NCBI GenBank assembly: GCA_937983015.1
Contig: CALKAK010000134.1
Location: forward strand, 1 to 23,105
Origin: an uncultured Bacillaceae bacterium
Lineage (GTDB): Bacteria; Bacillota; Bacilli; Bacillales; Caldibacillaceae
Length of the DNA stretch: 23,105 bases
Direction of reading: 5' to 3'
The notes beneath the pieces were generated by a model that was not told the origin of the DNA, made no database searches, and saw only the letters and a program-made list of their open reading frames with translations. Shown here piece after piece: positions 7,139 through 13,842 of this stretch. The translations under genes were made by a program, and so were the position numbers. How positions within the stretch are numbered: position 1 is the stretch's first letter; the number at the start of each line of letters is the position of its first letter.

Positions 7139-7157
7139 AATCACGCCTCCTTTTCAA

Positions 7158-7697
7158 TTATTTTTGAAACGGCATTCCTAAGAGACTGAGTAATTCACGG
7201 GATTCTTCATCGGTTTTAGCGGTTGTAACGATCACGATATCCATTCCCCGTACTTTGTTAACTTGATCATAATCGATTTCCGGGAAGATAAGTTGTTCTC
7301 TGATTCCTAATGTGTAATTCCCTCTTCCGTCAAATGAGTTTTTGGAAACACCGCGGAAATCACGTACCCGGGGTAATGAAACCGATACTAGTTTGTCAAG
7401 GAAATCGTACATACGGTTGCCGCGAAGTGTTACTTTGCAACCGATCGGCATACCCGCCCGTAAACGGAAACCGGCAATGGATTTTTTCGCCCTCGTAACA
7501 ACTGGTTTTTGCCCGGTTATCAATGTTAACTCGTTTACTGCATCATCAAGAGCTTTAGGGTTTTGCACGGCATCACCGACACCCATGTTTACGACGATTT
7601 TTTCTATTTTAGGAACTTGCATTACAGATTTATAATTAAATTTTTTCATCATAGCTGGAACTACTTCGTTAAGATATTTCTCTTTTAAACGGTTCAT
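7158..7697 (-). CDS. rplE: 50S ribosomal protein L5 (uL5)
   Basis: Binds 5S rRNA and contacts P-site tRNA at the central protuberance. The 179-residue product begins MNRLKEKYLNEVVPAMMKKF and contains the signature VVNMGVGDAVQNPKALDDAV (residues about 35-54), ITGQKPVVTRAKKSIAGFRL and RDFRGVSKNSFDGRGNYTLG, ending LLGMPFQK. The length equals that of B. subtilis L5. It starts with ATG behind GGAGG, 28 nt after rplX, and precedes rpsZ by 19 nt. Confidence 0.99.
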   Translation of the reverse strand: MNRLKEKYLNEVVPAMMKKFNYKSVMQVPKIEKIVVNMGVGDAVQNPKALDDAVNELTLITGQKPVVTRAKKSIAGFRLRAGMPIGCKVTLRGNRMYDFLDKLVSVSLPRVRDFRGVSKNSFDGRGNYTLGIREQLIFPEIDYDQVNKVRGMDIVIVTTAKTDEESRELLSLLGMPFQK

Positions 7698-7725
7698 CTC
7701 ATGGACCTCCTTTCACATGCAATCT

Positions 7726-8034
7726 TTAATCTAATATTGCACCAGATTTTTTGGCATAACGGACTTTTTTACCGTCCACGAATTTATAACCGACACGTGT
7801 CGGTTCGCCTGTTTTTGGATCGATTGGCATCACATTGGATGCGTGAATCGGAGCCTCTTGGGTAATGATCCCACCTTGTGGATTGTCTTGGGAAGGTCTG
7901 GTATGTTTTTTAACCAGGTTAACCCCCTCAACAATCACCCGGTTTTTTTTAGGAAATACACGCAAGATAACTCCTTCTTTACCCTTATCTTTACCGGTAA
8001 TGACTTTGACTTTATCGCCTTTTTTCACATGCAT
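7726..8034 (-). CDS. rplX: 50S ribosomal protein L24 (uL24)
   Basis: Assembly initiator that binds the 5' end region of 23S rRNA and later lies near the exit tunnel. The 102-residue product begins with a KOW domain (KKGDKVKVITGKDKGKEGVI, residues 4-23), then EGVNLVKKHTRPSQDNPQGG and the C-terminal DGKKVRYAKKSGAILD. Length and sequence fit the Bacillus form. It begins 34 nt after rplN with a GGAGG site. Confidence 0.99.
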   Translation of the reverse strand: MHVKKGDKVKVITGKDKGKEGVILRVFPKKNRVIVEGVNLVKKHTRPSQDNPQGGIITQEAPIHASNVMPIDPKTGEPTRVGYKFVDGKKVRYAKKSGAILD

Positions 8035-8068
8035 CTATCCGCACCTCCTTAAACATAACGATGAGAAA

Positions 8069-8437
8069 CTAGAGTACTTCTGGAGCAAGGGAAATGATTT
8101 TCATGAAGTTTTTATCACGTAATTCCCGTGCTACCGGACCGAAAATACGGGTTCCACGGGGGCTTTTATCATCGCGAATAATCACACAGGCATTCTCGTC
8201 GAAACGGATATATGTTCCATCACTACGACGAACACCGCGTTTTGTGCGGACGATTACAGCCTTGACAACATCACCTTTTTTGACAACGCCTCCTGGTGTT
8301 GCCTGTTTTACCGTGCCTATAATCACATCACCGATATTCGCATATTTACGACCTGTACCACCGAGAACTTTGATCGTCAAAATTTCGCGCGCACCAGAGT
8401 TGTCGGCTACTTTCAAACGCGATTCTTGTTGAATCAT
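8069..8437 (-). CDS. rplN: 50S ribosomal protein L14 (uL14)
   Basis: Large-subunit interface protein that contacts 16S rRNA (bridge B8) and binds the silencing factor RsfS. The 122-residue product begins MIQQESRLKVADNSGAREIL and has IGDVIIGTVKQATPGGVVKK (residues about 37-56). It also has the RNA-binding RFDENACVIIRDDKSPRGTR and the end FMKIISLAPEVL. The length equals the standard 122 residues. The ATG is 8 nt from GGAGG, and rpsQ ends 37 nt upstream. Confidence 0.99.
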   Translation of the reverse strand: MIQQESRLKVADNSGAREILTIKVLGGTGRKYANIGDVIIGTVKQATPGGVVKKGDVVKAVIVRTKRGVRRSDGTYIRFDENACVIIRDDKSPRGTRIFGPVARELRDKNFMKIISLAPEVL

Positions 8438-8474
8438 TCAAAAAACCTCCTTTCAAGATCAAGAAGTTATCACT

Positions 8475-8738
8475 CTATACAATAACAGCTCTTTCAACAA
8501 TTTCAACAAGGCGGAAACGTTTCGTTTTGGATAGCGGACGGGTCTCCATAATCCGCACGATATCGCCTACTTTAGCTTCGTTGTGTTCATCGTGAGCTTT
8601 ATATTTTTTGGAATAGTTGACCCGTTTTCCATACAGTGGGTGTTTTTTCTTCGTTTCGACTAAAACGACGATCGTTTTATCCATTCTGTCAGAAACTACA
8701 CGCCCTGTATAAACTTTGCGTCTGTTTCGTTCGCTCAT
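8475..8738 (-). CDS. rpsQ: 30S ribosomal protein S17 (uS17)
   Basis: Early-binding 5'-domain protein of the 30S with an OB fold. The 87-residue product has a short basic N-terminus (MSERNRRKVYTGRVVSDRMD), KTIVVLVETKKKHPLYGKRV and the family signature GDIVRIMETRPLSKTKRFRL (residues about 59-78). It matches the Bacillus length. The ATG follows a GGAGG site, 19 nt after rpmC. Confidence 0.99.
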   Translation of the reverse strand: MSERNRRKVYTGRVVSDRMDKTIVVLVETKKKHPLYGKRVNYSKKYKAHDEHNEAKVGDIVRIMETRPLSKTKRFRLVEIVERAVIV

Positions 8739-8757
8739 TCTTCTACCTCCTTTGGGC

Positions 8758-8958
8758 TTATTTATTTATACCGAGCTCTCTTTCCCGAATTACGGTTTTC
8801 ATCCGGGCGATCGTTTTTCTTACTTCACGAATACGTGCTGTGTTTTCCAATTGACCCGTTGCCAGCTGGAAACGCAAGTTAAACAATTCTTCTTTCAGCG
8901 CTTTGATTTGTTCTTCGATTTCGGCAGTGGTTAATTCGCGGATTTCTTTAGCCTTCAT
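8758..8958 (-). CDS. rpmC: 50S ribosomal protein L29 (uL29)
   Basis: Small all-helical protein at the tunnel exit, part of the docking site for trigger factor and SRP. The 66-residue product begins MKAKEIRELTTAEIEEQIKA and contains the signature ELFNLRFQLATGQLENTARI (residues about 30-49) and a basic C-terminal helix. The frame extends five codons upstream, but the ATG at 8958 gives the family length. It overlaps the rplP end by 11 nt, so its start lies inside rplP and translational coupling is likely. The Shine-Dalgarno (GGTGGTG) is weaker than those of its neighbours, which supports this. Confidence 0.97.
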   Translation of the reverse strand: MKAKEIRELTTAEIEEQIKALKEELFNLRFQLATGQLENTARIREVRKTIARMKTVIRERELGINK

Positions 8959-9382
8959 TTGTCTCACCACCAATTTCTTCTCTTTTTACGATTTTACATT
9001 TAATCGGCAGTTTATGAGATGCAAGACGTAAGGCTTCACGGGCAACTTCTTCTGAAACACCAGCAACTTCGAACATGATTCGACCCGGTTTTACAACGGC
9101 CACCCAGCCTTCCGGCGAACCTTTACCGGAACCCATCCGGACTTCAAGAGGTTTGGCGGTATAACTCTTATGAGGGAAAATGCGAATCCATACTTTTCCA
9201 CCACGTTTCATGTAACGGGTCATGGCAATACGTGCCGCTTCAATTTGACGGTTTGTGATCCAGGAAGCTTCAAGAGCTTGCAATCCAAAATCACCGAAGT
9301 GAACTTCCGTGCCGGCTTTTGCACGACCTTTCATTCTTCCACGGTGCTCACGACGATATTTTACACGTTTCGGCATTAACAT
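8948..9382 (-). CDS. rplP: 50S ribosomal protein L16 (uL16)
   Basis: Late-assembly protein that positions the A- and P-site tRNA elbows at the peptidyl-transferase side. The 144-residue product begins MLMPKRVKYRREHRGRMKGR and has FGLQALEASWITNRQIEAAR (residues about 32-51). It also has the TRYMKRGGKVWIRIFPHKSY loop with the conserved arginine region, then MGSGKGSPEGWVAVVKPG. It equals B. subtilis L16 in length. It starts two bases after the rpsC stop and overlaps rpmC at its end, showing tight packing. Confidence 0.99.
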   Translation of the reverse strand: MLMPKRVKYRREHRGRMKGRAKAGTEVHFGDFGLQALEASWITNRQIEAARIAMTRYMKRGGKVWIRIFPHKSYTAKPLEVRMGSGKGSPEGWVAVVKPGRIMFEVAGVSEEVAREALRLASHKLPIKCKIVKREEIGGETNEG

Positions 9383-9384
9383 GA

Positions 9385-10041
9385 TTATTTTCCTCCTTCC
9401 CCGGATTTTTTCTTAGTAGGAAGGACTTCGCCCCGATAAATCCAAACCTTCACACCTAACTTACCGTACGTTGTGTCAGCCTCTGCATGGGCATAGTCAA
9501 TATCCGCACGTAGTGTGTGAAGCGGTACTGTACCTTCGCTGTAATGTTCAGCACGAGCGATATCAGCCCCTCCAAGACGACCGGAAACTTGGGTTTTAAT
9601 TCCTTTAGCACCGGCACGCATGGCTCTTTGAATAGCTTGTTTTTGTACGCGACGGAATGATACCCGGTTTTCTAATTGACGAGCGATATTTTCCGCAACT
9701 AATTTGGCATCGAGATCGGGCTTTTTGATTTCAACGATATTGATGTGAACTTTTCTACCCGTTAATTCGTTTAAAGCTTTCCGTAAAGCTTCTACTTCAG
9801 AACCACCTTTACCGATCACCATTCCTGGTTTAGCCGTATGGATGGTAATATTCACCCGATTTGCCGCCCGTTCGATCTCAATTCGAGAAACTGCAGCGTC
9901 TTTTAATCGATTCTCAATATACTCACGAATTTTAATGTCTTCATGCAACAGTTCTGCATAATCTTTTTCAGCATACCATCTAGAATCCCAGTCGCGAATG
10001 ATTCCTACTCGCAACCCAATAGGGTTAACTTTTTGACCCAC
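9385..10041 (-). CDS. rpsC: 30S ribosomal protein S3 (uS3)
   Basis: Part of the mRNA entry tunnel with helicase-like action, binding through a type-II KH domain. The 218-residue product starts MGQKVNPIGLRVGIIRDWDS and has the KH loop GKGG at residues 77-80 (GMVIGKGGSEVEALRK). Its C-terminal domain contains QRAMRAGAKGIKTQVSGRLG and YGKLGVKVWIYRGEVLPTKK. The start is GTG at 10041, 8 nt from GGAGG, only three bases after the rplV stop. Confidence 0.99.
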   Translation of the reverse strand: MGQKVNPIGLRVGIIRDWDSRWYAEKDYAELLHEDIKIREYIENRLKDAAVSRIEIERAANRVNITIHTAKPGMVIGKGGSEVEALRKALNELTGRKVHINIVEIKKPDLDAKLVAENIARQLENRVSFRRVQKQAIQRAMRAGAKGIKTQVSGRLGGADIARAEHYSEGTVPLHTLRADIDYAHAEADTTYGKLGVKVWIYRGEVLPTKKKSGEGGK

Positions 10042-10044
10042 TCA

Positions 10045-10386
10045 TTATCCCTCCTTCTTTTCTGAAACTACGATCGTAATATGACTTGTACGTTTGTTGA
10101 TTTGTGTGGCACGACCTTGTGCACGTGGACGGTACCGTTTCAAAGTTGGACCTTCATCCACATAAGCTTTGCTAACATATAAATTTTCTGCATCCATATC
10201 ATAATTATGTTCTGCGTTGGCGATCGCTGATTTTAAAACCTTTTCGATAATCGGAGCAGCAGCTTTCGGGGTTAATTGTAAAATGGACAGTGCTTCATTT
10301 ACGTGCTTTCCTCTAATCAAATCGATGACTAAACGAGCTTTTCGAGGTGCGATCCGAACTCTGCGAGCAACTGCTTTTGCTTCCAC
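10045..10386 (-). CDS. rplV: 50S ribosomal protein L22 (uL22)
   Basis: Its long beta-hairpin lines the nascent-peptide tunnel and forms part of the macrolide region. The 113-residue product begins MEAKAVARRVRIAPRKARLV and contains SAIANAEHNYDMDAENLYVS (residues about 52-71). The hairpin DEGPTLKRYRPRAQGRATQI carries no visible deletion or duplication, and the end is TSHITIVVSEKKEG. The start codon is GTG at 10386, 8 nt from GGAGG, and gives exactly the B. subtilis length. Confidence 0.99.
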   Translation of the reverse strand: MEAKAVARRVRIAPRKARLVIDLIRGKHVNEALSILQLTPKAAAPIIEKVLKSAIANAEHNYDMDAENLYVSKAYVDEGPTLKRYRPRAQGRATQINKRTSHITIVVSEKKEG

Positions 10387-10404
10387 TCTTGTGACCTCCT
10401 CTCA

Positions 10405-10683
10405 TTAACGTTTTGTTTTCTTATCATCACCAGCGTGACCCTTAAACGTGCGGGTAGGTGCGAACTCACCAAGTTTGTGACCAACCATGTCTTCCGTCAC
10501 GTAGACCGGTACATGTTTGCGCCCATCATATACTGCGAATGTATGTCCGACAAACTGCGGGAAGATCGTTGAACGACGGGACCAGGTTTTAATGACTTGC
10601 TTCTTGTTCGCTTTGTTTAAAGCTTCAACTTTTTTCATTAAATGTTCATCTACAAATGGTCCTTTTTTCAAACTGCGACCCAT
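10405..10683 (-). CDS. rpsS: 30S ribosomal protein S19 (uS19)
   Basis: Head protein that, with S13, contacts the tRNA and forms an intersubunit bridge. The 92-residue product has the family start MGRSLKKGPFVDEHLMKKVE and the signature FVGHTFAVYDGRKHVPVYVT (residues about 43-62). It ends with MVGHKLGEFAPTRTFKGHAG and a basic tail. It is full length for Bacilli. It follows rplB by 42 nt with a GGAGG site. Confidence 0.99.
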   Translation of the reverse strand: MGRSLKKGPFVDEHLMKKVEALNKANKKQVIKTWSRRSTIFPQFVGHTFAVYDGRKHVPVYVTEDMVGHKLGEFAPTRTFKGHAGDDKKTKR

Positions 10684-10725
10684 AAGGAAACCTCCTTTCG
10701 AGATTGTACAACTTGCGTGATCCGA

Positions 10726-11556
10726 TTATCGTTTCCGAGGACGAACGATGAATTTATCAGATTCCTTATTTTTCTTACGTGTTTTATATCCAAGTGTCGG
10801 TTTACCCCAAGGAGTAACAGGTGATTTACGTCCGATCGGTGCTTTACCTTCCCCACCACCATGCGGGTGATCGTTCGGGTTCATCGCAGATCCGCGTACT
10901 GTTGGACGTCTGCCTAACCAGCGAGCGCGACCGGCTTTACCGATATTGATGAGTTCGTGTTGTTCGTTGCCTACTTCACCTATAGTAGCACGGCATTTAC
11001 CAAGAATCATGCGAACTTCACCAGATGCTAAGCGGACAAGTACATATTTGCCTTCTTTTCCAAGAACCTGTGCACTTGTTCCTGCGGCTCTGACAAGTTG
11101 CCCACCTTTACCAGGTTTCAACTCGATGTTATGAATGACCGTACCAACCGGAATATTTTCTAAAGGTAGCGCATTTCCTACTTTGATATCGGCGTCCGGT
11201 CCGGACATGATATCCATGCCTACCTTTAATCCTTTTGGAGCGATGATATATCTTTTTTCACCATCATGATAATGAATCAATGCAATGTTAGCCGAACGGT
11301 TTGGATCGTACTCGATCGTGGCAACGCGCCCTGGTATTCCATCTTTGTCACGTTTAAAATCGATAACACGGTATAGACGTTTATGTCCACCACCACGATG
11401 ACGAACCGTTATTCTACCTTGATTGTTACGGCCGGCTTTTTTCGGTAAGGGTTGCAGTAATGATTTTTCCGGCTTATCCGTGGTGATCTCCGAAAAATCA
11501 GAAACCGTCATTCCGCGGCGACCGTTTGTTACAGGCTTATAAGTTTTAATCGCCAT
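10726..11556 (-). CDS. rplB: 50S ribosomal protein L2 (uL2)
   Basis: One of the most conserved ribosomal proteins, needed for subunit association and peptidyl-transferase function. The 276-residue product begins MAIKTYKPVTNGRRGMTVSD and has an OB-type then an SH3-like domain. It carries NNQGRITVRHRGGGHKRLYR and, near residues 220-245, the NPNDHPHGGGEGKAPIGRKS segment with the conserved histidine linked to activity, then a basic tail. It matches the B. subtilis length within one residue. It follows rplW by 30 nt. Confidence 0.99.
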   Translation of the reverse strand: MAIKTYKPVTNGRRGMTVSDFSEITTDKPEKSLLQPLPKKAGRNNQGRITVRHRGGGHKRLYRVIDFKRDKDGIPGRVATIEYDPNRSANIALIHYHDGEKRYIIAPKGLKVGMDIMSGPDADIKVGNALPLENIPVGTVIHNIELKPGKGGQLVRAAGTSAQVLGKEGKYVLVRLASGEVRMILGKCRATIGEVGNEQHELINIGKAGRARWLGRRPTVRGSAMNPNDHPHGGGEGKAPIGRKSPVTPWGKPTLGYKTRKKNKESDKFIVRPRKR

Positions 11557-11586
11557 CTTTTATTCCCTCCTCTACAAATTATAAAA

Positions 11587-11865
11587 TCAGAACAATTCGA
11601 TCGGTTTACTATCTTCGGTTAATGTGACAATTGCTTTTTTGCGTTTGTTTGTATAACCGGTGTATCTGCCCATTCTTTTGAACTTGCCTTTGTAGTTCAT
11701 GATGTTAACTTTTTTGACCTTTACACCAAAAATCTCTTCAATCGCATGTTTTACTTGTGTTTTATTAGCCCTTATATCTACTTCGAAAGTATATTTACGA
11801 TCTTCTTGTAGGTCCATAGACCGTTCAGTGATAATGGGGCGCTTGATAATATCACGTGCATCCAT
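11587..11865 (-). CDS. rplW: 50S ribosomal protein L23 (uL23)
   Basis: Tunnel-exit protein and main docking point for trigger factor and SRP. The 92-residue product has IIKRPIITERSMDLQEDRKY at its N-terminus, YTFEVDIRANKTQVKHAIEE and the conserved FGVKVKKVNIMNYKGKFKRM (residues about 46-65). It is the short bacterial form. Its ATG overlaps the last base of the rplD stop (TAATG), a common coupling arrangement. Confidence 0.99.
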   Translation of the reverse strand: MDARDIIKRPIITERSMDLQEDRKYTFEVDIRANKTQVKHAIEEIFGVKVKKVNIMNYKGKFKRMGRYTGYTNKRKKAIVTLTEDSKPIELF

Positions 11866-12494
11866 TATGCCAGCACCTCCTCTACTTTCTCAACGGCGTC
11901 CTTCGTTATGATTAACTTATCATAACCGACAAGGTCCAGCACGTTGATTCCGTTAGCATCGACTACTTTAACTTTTGGTAGATTGCGGGCAGATAGATAG
12001 ATGTTTTCATCCAATTCTCCCGTTACTACTAAAGCTTTCGTATCCGTATCTAATGATAGATTATTTAAAAACGCAACAAAATCTTTTGTTTTTGGTTTTT
12101 CGAATGTGAGCTTTTCTAACACATAGATTTCATTATCGAGCACTTTTGCCGATAATGCTGATTTTAACGCTAAACGACGAACTTTTTTCGGTAATTTGTA
12201 AGCATAGCTCCGTGGTGTTGGCCCGAATACAACTCCACCGCCAACCCATTGAGGTGCTCTAATCGAGCCTTGACGTGCACGGCCAGTCCCTTTTTGGCGC
12301 CATGGTTTTCTTCCGCCACCACGTACTTCAGCACGGTTCTTTACTTTATGAGTTCCTTGACGCATCGATGCGCGTTGTGCTAATACCATTTCAGTCATTA
12401 CGTGTTTATTCGGTTCGATTCCAAAAACAGCATCACTTAATTCTACTTCTCCGATCTGTTCGCCTGCTTGGTTATATAACGATACTTTCGGCAT
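11865..12494 (-). CDS. rplD: 50S ribosomal protein L4 (uL4)
   Basis: Primary-binding protein with an extended loop reaching the exit tunnel. The 209-residue product begins MPKVSLYNQAGEQIGEVELS and includes the loop region GGGRKPWRQKGTGRARQGSI (residues about 60-79) and PRSYAYKLPKKVRRLALKSA. The C-terminal fold has VVDANGINVLDLVGYDKLII. In E. coli L4 represses the S10 operon; in B. subtilis this control has been reported absent. The gene lies 26 nt after rplC and overlaps rplW by one base. Confidence 0.99.
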   Translation of the reverse strand: MPKVSLYNQAGEQIGEVELSDAVFGIEPNKHVMTEMVLAQRASMRQGTHKVKNRAEVRGGGRKPWRQKGTGRARQGSIRAPQWVGGGVVFGPTPRSYAYKLPKKVRRLALKSALSAKVLDNEIYVLEKLTFEKPKTKDFVAFLNNLSLDTDTKALVVTGELDENIYLSARNLPKVKVVDANGINVLDLVGYDKLIITKDAVEKVEEVLA

Positions 12495-12520
12495 TTATTT
12501 ATCCTCCCTTCTTTTGGAAT

Positions 12521-13153
12521 TTACTTACTTGCTTTAATCGCAGATTGAATTTTTACAAATGCCTTATTCGGTCCAGGAATATTTCCTTTAATTAATAAGA
12601 GATTGCGTTCTGGATCCACTTTAACAATCTCGAGATTTTGTATGGTAACCCGTTTACCGCCCATACGTCCCGGTAATTTTTTCGACTTGAATACCCGGGC
12701 AGGACCAACCGCACCCATTGAACCAGGTCTGCGGTGATAACCAGAACCGTGAGCCATCGGTCCACGGCTTTGCCCATGACGTTTGATGGCGCCCTGGAAT
12801 CCTTTACCTTTAGAAATACCTGTAACATCCACTAAACTACCTTCTTCGAAAATATCTACCTTAACTTCTTGACCTACTTCATATTCATCGATATTCACAT
12901 CGCGAATTTCACTGATGAAGCGCTTAGGCGCAGTGTTTGCTTTTTTAGCATGACCGATTTCCGGTTTTGTGGCGCGGTTTTCCGGCTTATCTTCGACACC
13001 AAGTTGTATTGCTGTATAGCCATCTGTTTCTACGGTTTTCTTTTGCAATACAACGTTGGGCTCTGCATGAACAACAGTAACCGGTACAACATCGCCATTA
13101 TCAAGGAATAATTGGGTCATGCCGATCTTTCTACCTAAGATCCCTTTACGCAT
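12521..13153 (-). CDS. rplC: 50S ribosomal protein L3 (uL3)
   Basis: Early-assembly protein that touches the peptidyl-transferase centre through a long loop. The 210-residue product begins MRKGILGRKIGMTQLFLDNG and has KGKGFQGAIKRHGQSRGPMA (residues about 125-145). This is followed by HGSGYHRRPGSMGAVGPARV and the PGRMGGKRVTIQNLEIVKVD signature. It is one residue longer than B. subtilis L3. It starts 31 nt after the rpsJ stop behind a GGAGG site. Confidence 0.99.
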   Translation of the reverse strand: MRKGILGRKIGMTQLFLDNGDVVPVTVVHAEPNVVLQKKTVETDGYTAIQLGVEDKPENRATKPEIGHAKKANTAPKRFISEIRDVNIDEYEVGQEVKVDIFEEGSLVDVTGISKGKGFQGAIKRHGQSRGPMAHGSGYHRRPGSMGAVGPARVFKSKKLPGRMGGKRVTIQNLEIVKVDPERNLLLIKGNIPGPNKAFVKIQSAIKASK

Positions 13154-13184
13154 TTAGTCACACCTCCTGTAAAAACCTTCATTA

Positions 13185-13493
13185 TTATAATTTGATTTCA
13201 ATGTCAACGCCACTTGGCAAATCCAACCGCATAAGTGAATCGACGGTTTGCGGTGTCGGATTGATGATATCGATTAGACGTTTGTGCGTACGCATTTCAA
13301 ATTGCTCACGGGAATCTTTGTACTTGTGAACCGCCCGGAGAATTGTGTAAACTGTACGTTCAGTCGGTAGTGGTACCGGTCCGCTTACTTTTGCGCCCGA
13401 ACGTTTTGCCGTTTCCACAATTTTTTCAGCTGACTGATCAAGAATTCTGTGATCATAAGCTTTTAATCGAATCCTGATTTTTTGGTTTGCCAT
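13185..13493 (-). CDS. rpsJ: 30S ribosomal protein S10 (uS10, NusE)
   Basis: Head protein of the 30S that also acts as NusE, joining NusB and NusG in antitermination. The 102-residue product begins MANQKIRIRLKAYDHRILDQ and contains SGPVPLPTERTVYTILRAVH (residues about 37-56) and KDSREQFEMRTHKRLIDIIN. It ends DLPSGVDIEIKL. The ATG at 13493 has AAAAGGAGG 8 nt upstream. The frame is open for 23 more codons into the structured leader, but the start at 13493 fits the family length. It is the first gene after the tandem promoters. Confidence 0.99.
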   Translation of the reverse strand: MANQKIRIRLKAYDHRILDQSAEKIVETAKRSGAKVSGPVPLPTERTVYTILRAVHKYKDSREQFEMRTHKRLIDIINPTPQTVDSLMRLDLPSGVDIEIKL

Positions 13494-13505
13494 TATTTTC
13501 CCTCC

Positions 13506-13541
13506 TTTTCGCCTACTTTTGATAGACATACTCCGCGAAAA
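13506..13541 (-). promoter_or_regulatory. rpsJ leader stem-loop next to the Shine-Dalgarno
   Basis: In the transcript TTTTCGC pairs perfectly with GCGAAAA (7 bp) across a 22-nt loop. The 3' arm ends exactly where the rpsJ Shine-Dalgarno GGAGG (13505-13501) begins. Such a stem could modulate ribosome access or mRNA stability. The pairing is seen in the sequence; the function is inferred. Confidence 0.5.
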
Positions 13542-13546
13542 TTTCC

Positions 13547-13584
13547 TGATCACCCCTGCCATGGCAAAGCGGCCGGGCGTATCA
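13547..13584 (-). promoter_or_regulatory. rpsJ leader stem-loop, GC-rich
   Basis: TGAT-A-CGCCC pairs with GGGTG-ATCA (9 bp with one bulged A and one G-U pair), closing a loop that contains GGCCGCTTTGCCATGGCA, itself able to form inner pairs. It lies five bases upstream of the hairpin at 13506-13541. No U-tract follows, so this is not a terminator. It resembles a conserved ribosomal-operon leader, but I cannot assign it to a named RNA family. Confidence 0.5.
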
Positions 13585-13623
13585 GCAACCTTTCACTTCA
13601 TCGCTTTTTAACCAACATCGACT

Positions 13624-13652
13624 ATTATACCTAAATATTATAGGTATGGCAA
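13624..13652 (-). promoter_or_regulatory. Proximal S10-operon promoter (P2)
   Basis: On the minus strand TTGCCA (13652-13647, 5/6 match to the -35 consensus) is followed after 17 bp by a perfect -10 box TATAAT (13629-13624). The predicted start near 13617 gives a leader of about 124 nt before rpsJ. Two promoters upstream of rpsJ have been reported for the B. subtilis S10 cluster, which fits the pair found here. Confidence 0.8.
13627..13647. repeat. Inverted repeat in the spacer of the proximal rpsJ promoter
   Basis: ATACCTA and TAGGTAT are 7-bp perfect inverted arms separated by aatatta. The palindrome spans the whole spacer between the -35 and -10 boxes and touches both. It could be a repressor operator or simply an AT-rich chance palindrome; the sequence shows symmetry only. 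Confidence 0.5.
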
Positions 13653-13693
13653 TATAAAACGGTATATTTCACGCAATTTACACATGCTTTTTT

Positions 13694-13722
13694 ATTATAC
13701 ATAGTTGTTAAAAATAATGCAA
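13694..13722 (-). promoter_or_regulatory. Distal S10-operon promoter (P1)
   Basis: A perfect TATAAT (13699-13694) lies 17 bp downstream of TTGCAT (13722-13717, matching only TTG of the -35 consensus). An AT-rich stretch upstream (13723-13765), including a CAAATTTT/AAAATTTG inverted repeat at 13739-13762, could act as an UP element. It lies just past the tuf terminator, 70 bp upstream of the proximal promoter. Confidence 0.55.
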
Positions 13723-13777
13723 TCATCATTATAAAAACCAAATTTTAGAACTAAAAAATTTGTGTAAATATAAAAAG

Positions 13778-13811
13778 AAAAAAGCAGATAGAGGTACCTA
13801 TCTGCTTTTTT
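13778..13811 (-). terminator. Rho-independent terminator after tuf
   Basis: On the minus strand AAAAAAGCAGATAG pairs perfectly with CTATCTGCTTTTTT (14 bp) around the loop GTACCT, with the U-run forming the end of the 3' arm. The flanking A-run would also let it work on the other strand. It starts 31 nt after the tuf stop and separates the str genes from the S10 promoters. Confidence 0.93.
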
Positions 13812-13842
13812 CATTTTGCTTTGTACCTTGATCGATTTACGA

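Noticed and set aside
7139..7144. Two-codon longer rpsZ start (GTG at 7144)
   Set aside because: It is one base from GGAGG; the GTG at 7138 has proper spacing and family length.
13494..13562. 23-codon N-terminal extension of rpsJ
   Set aside because: It overlaps the structured leader and the rpsJ Shine-Dalgarno, has no ribosome-binding site of its own, and S10 proteins do not carry it.
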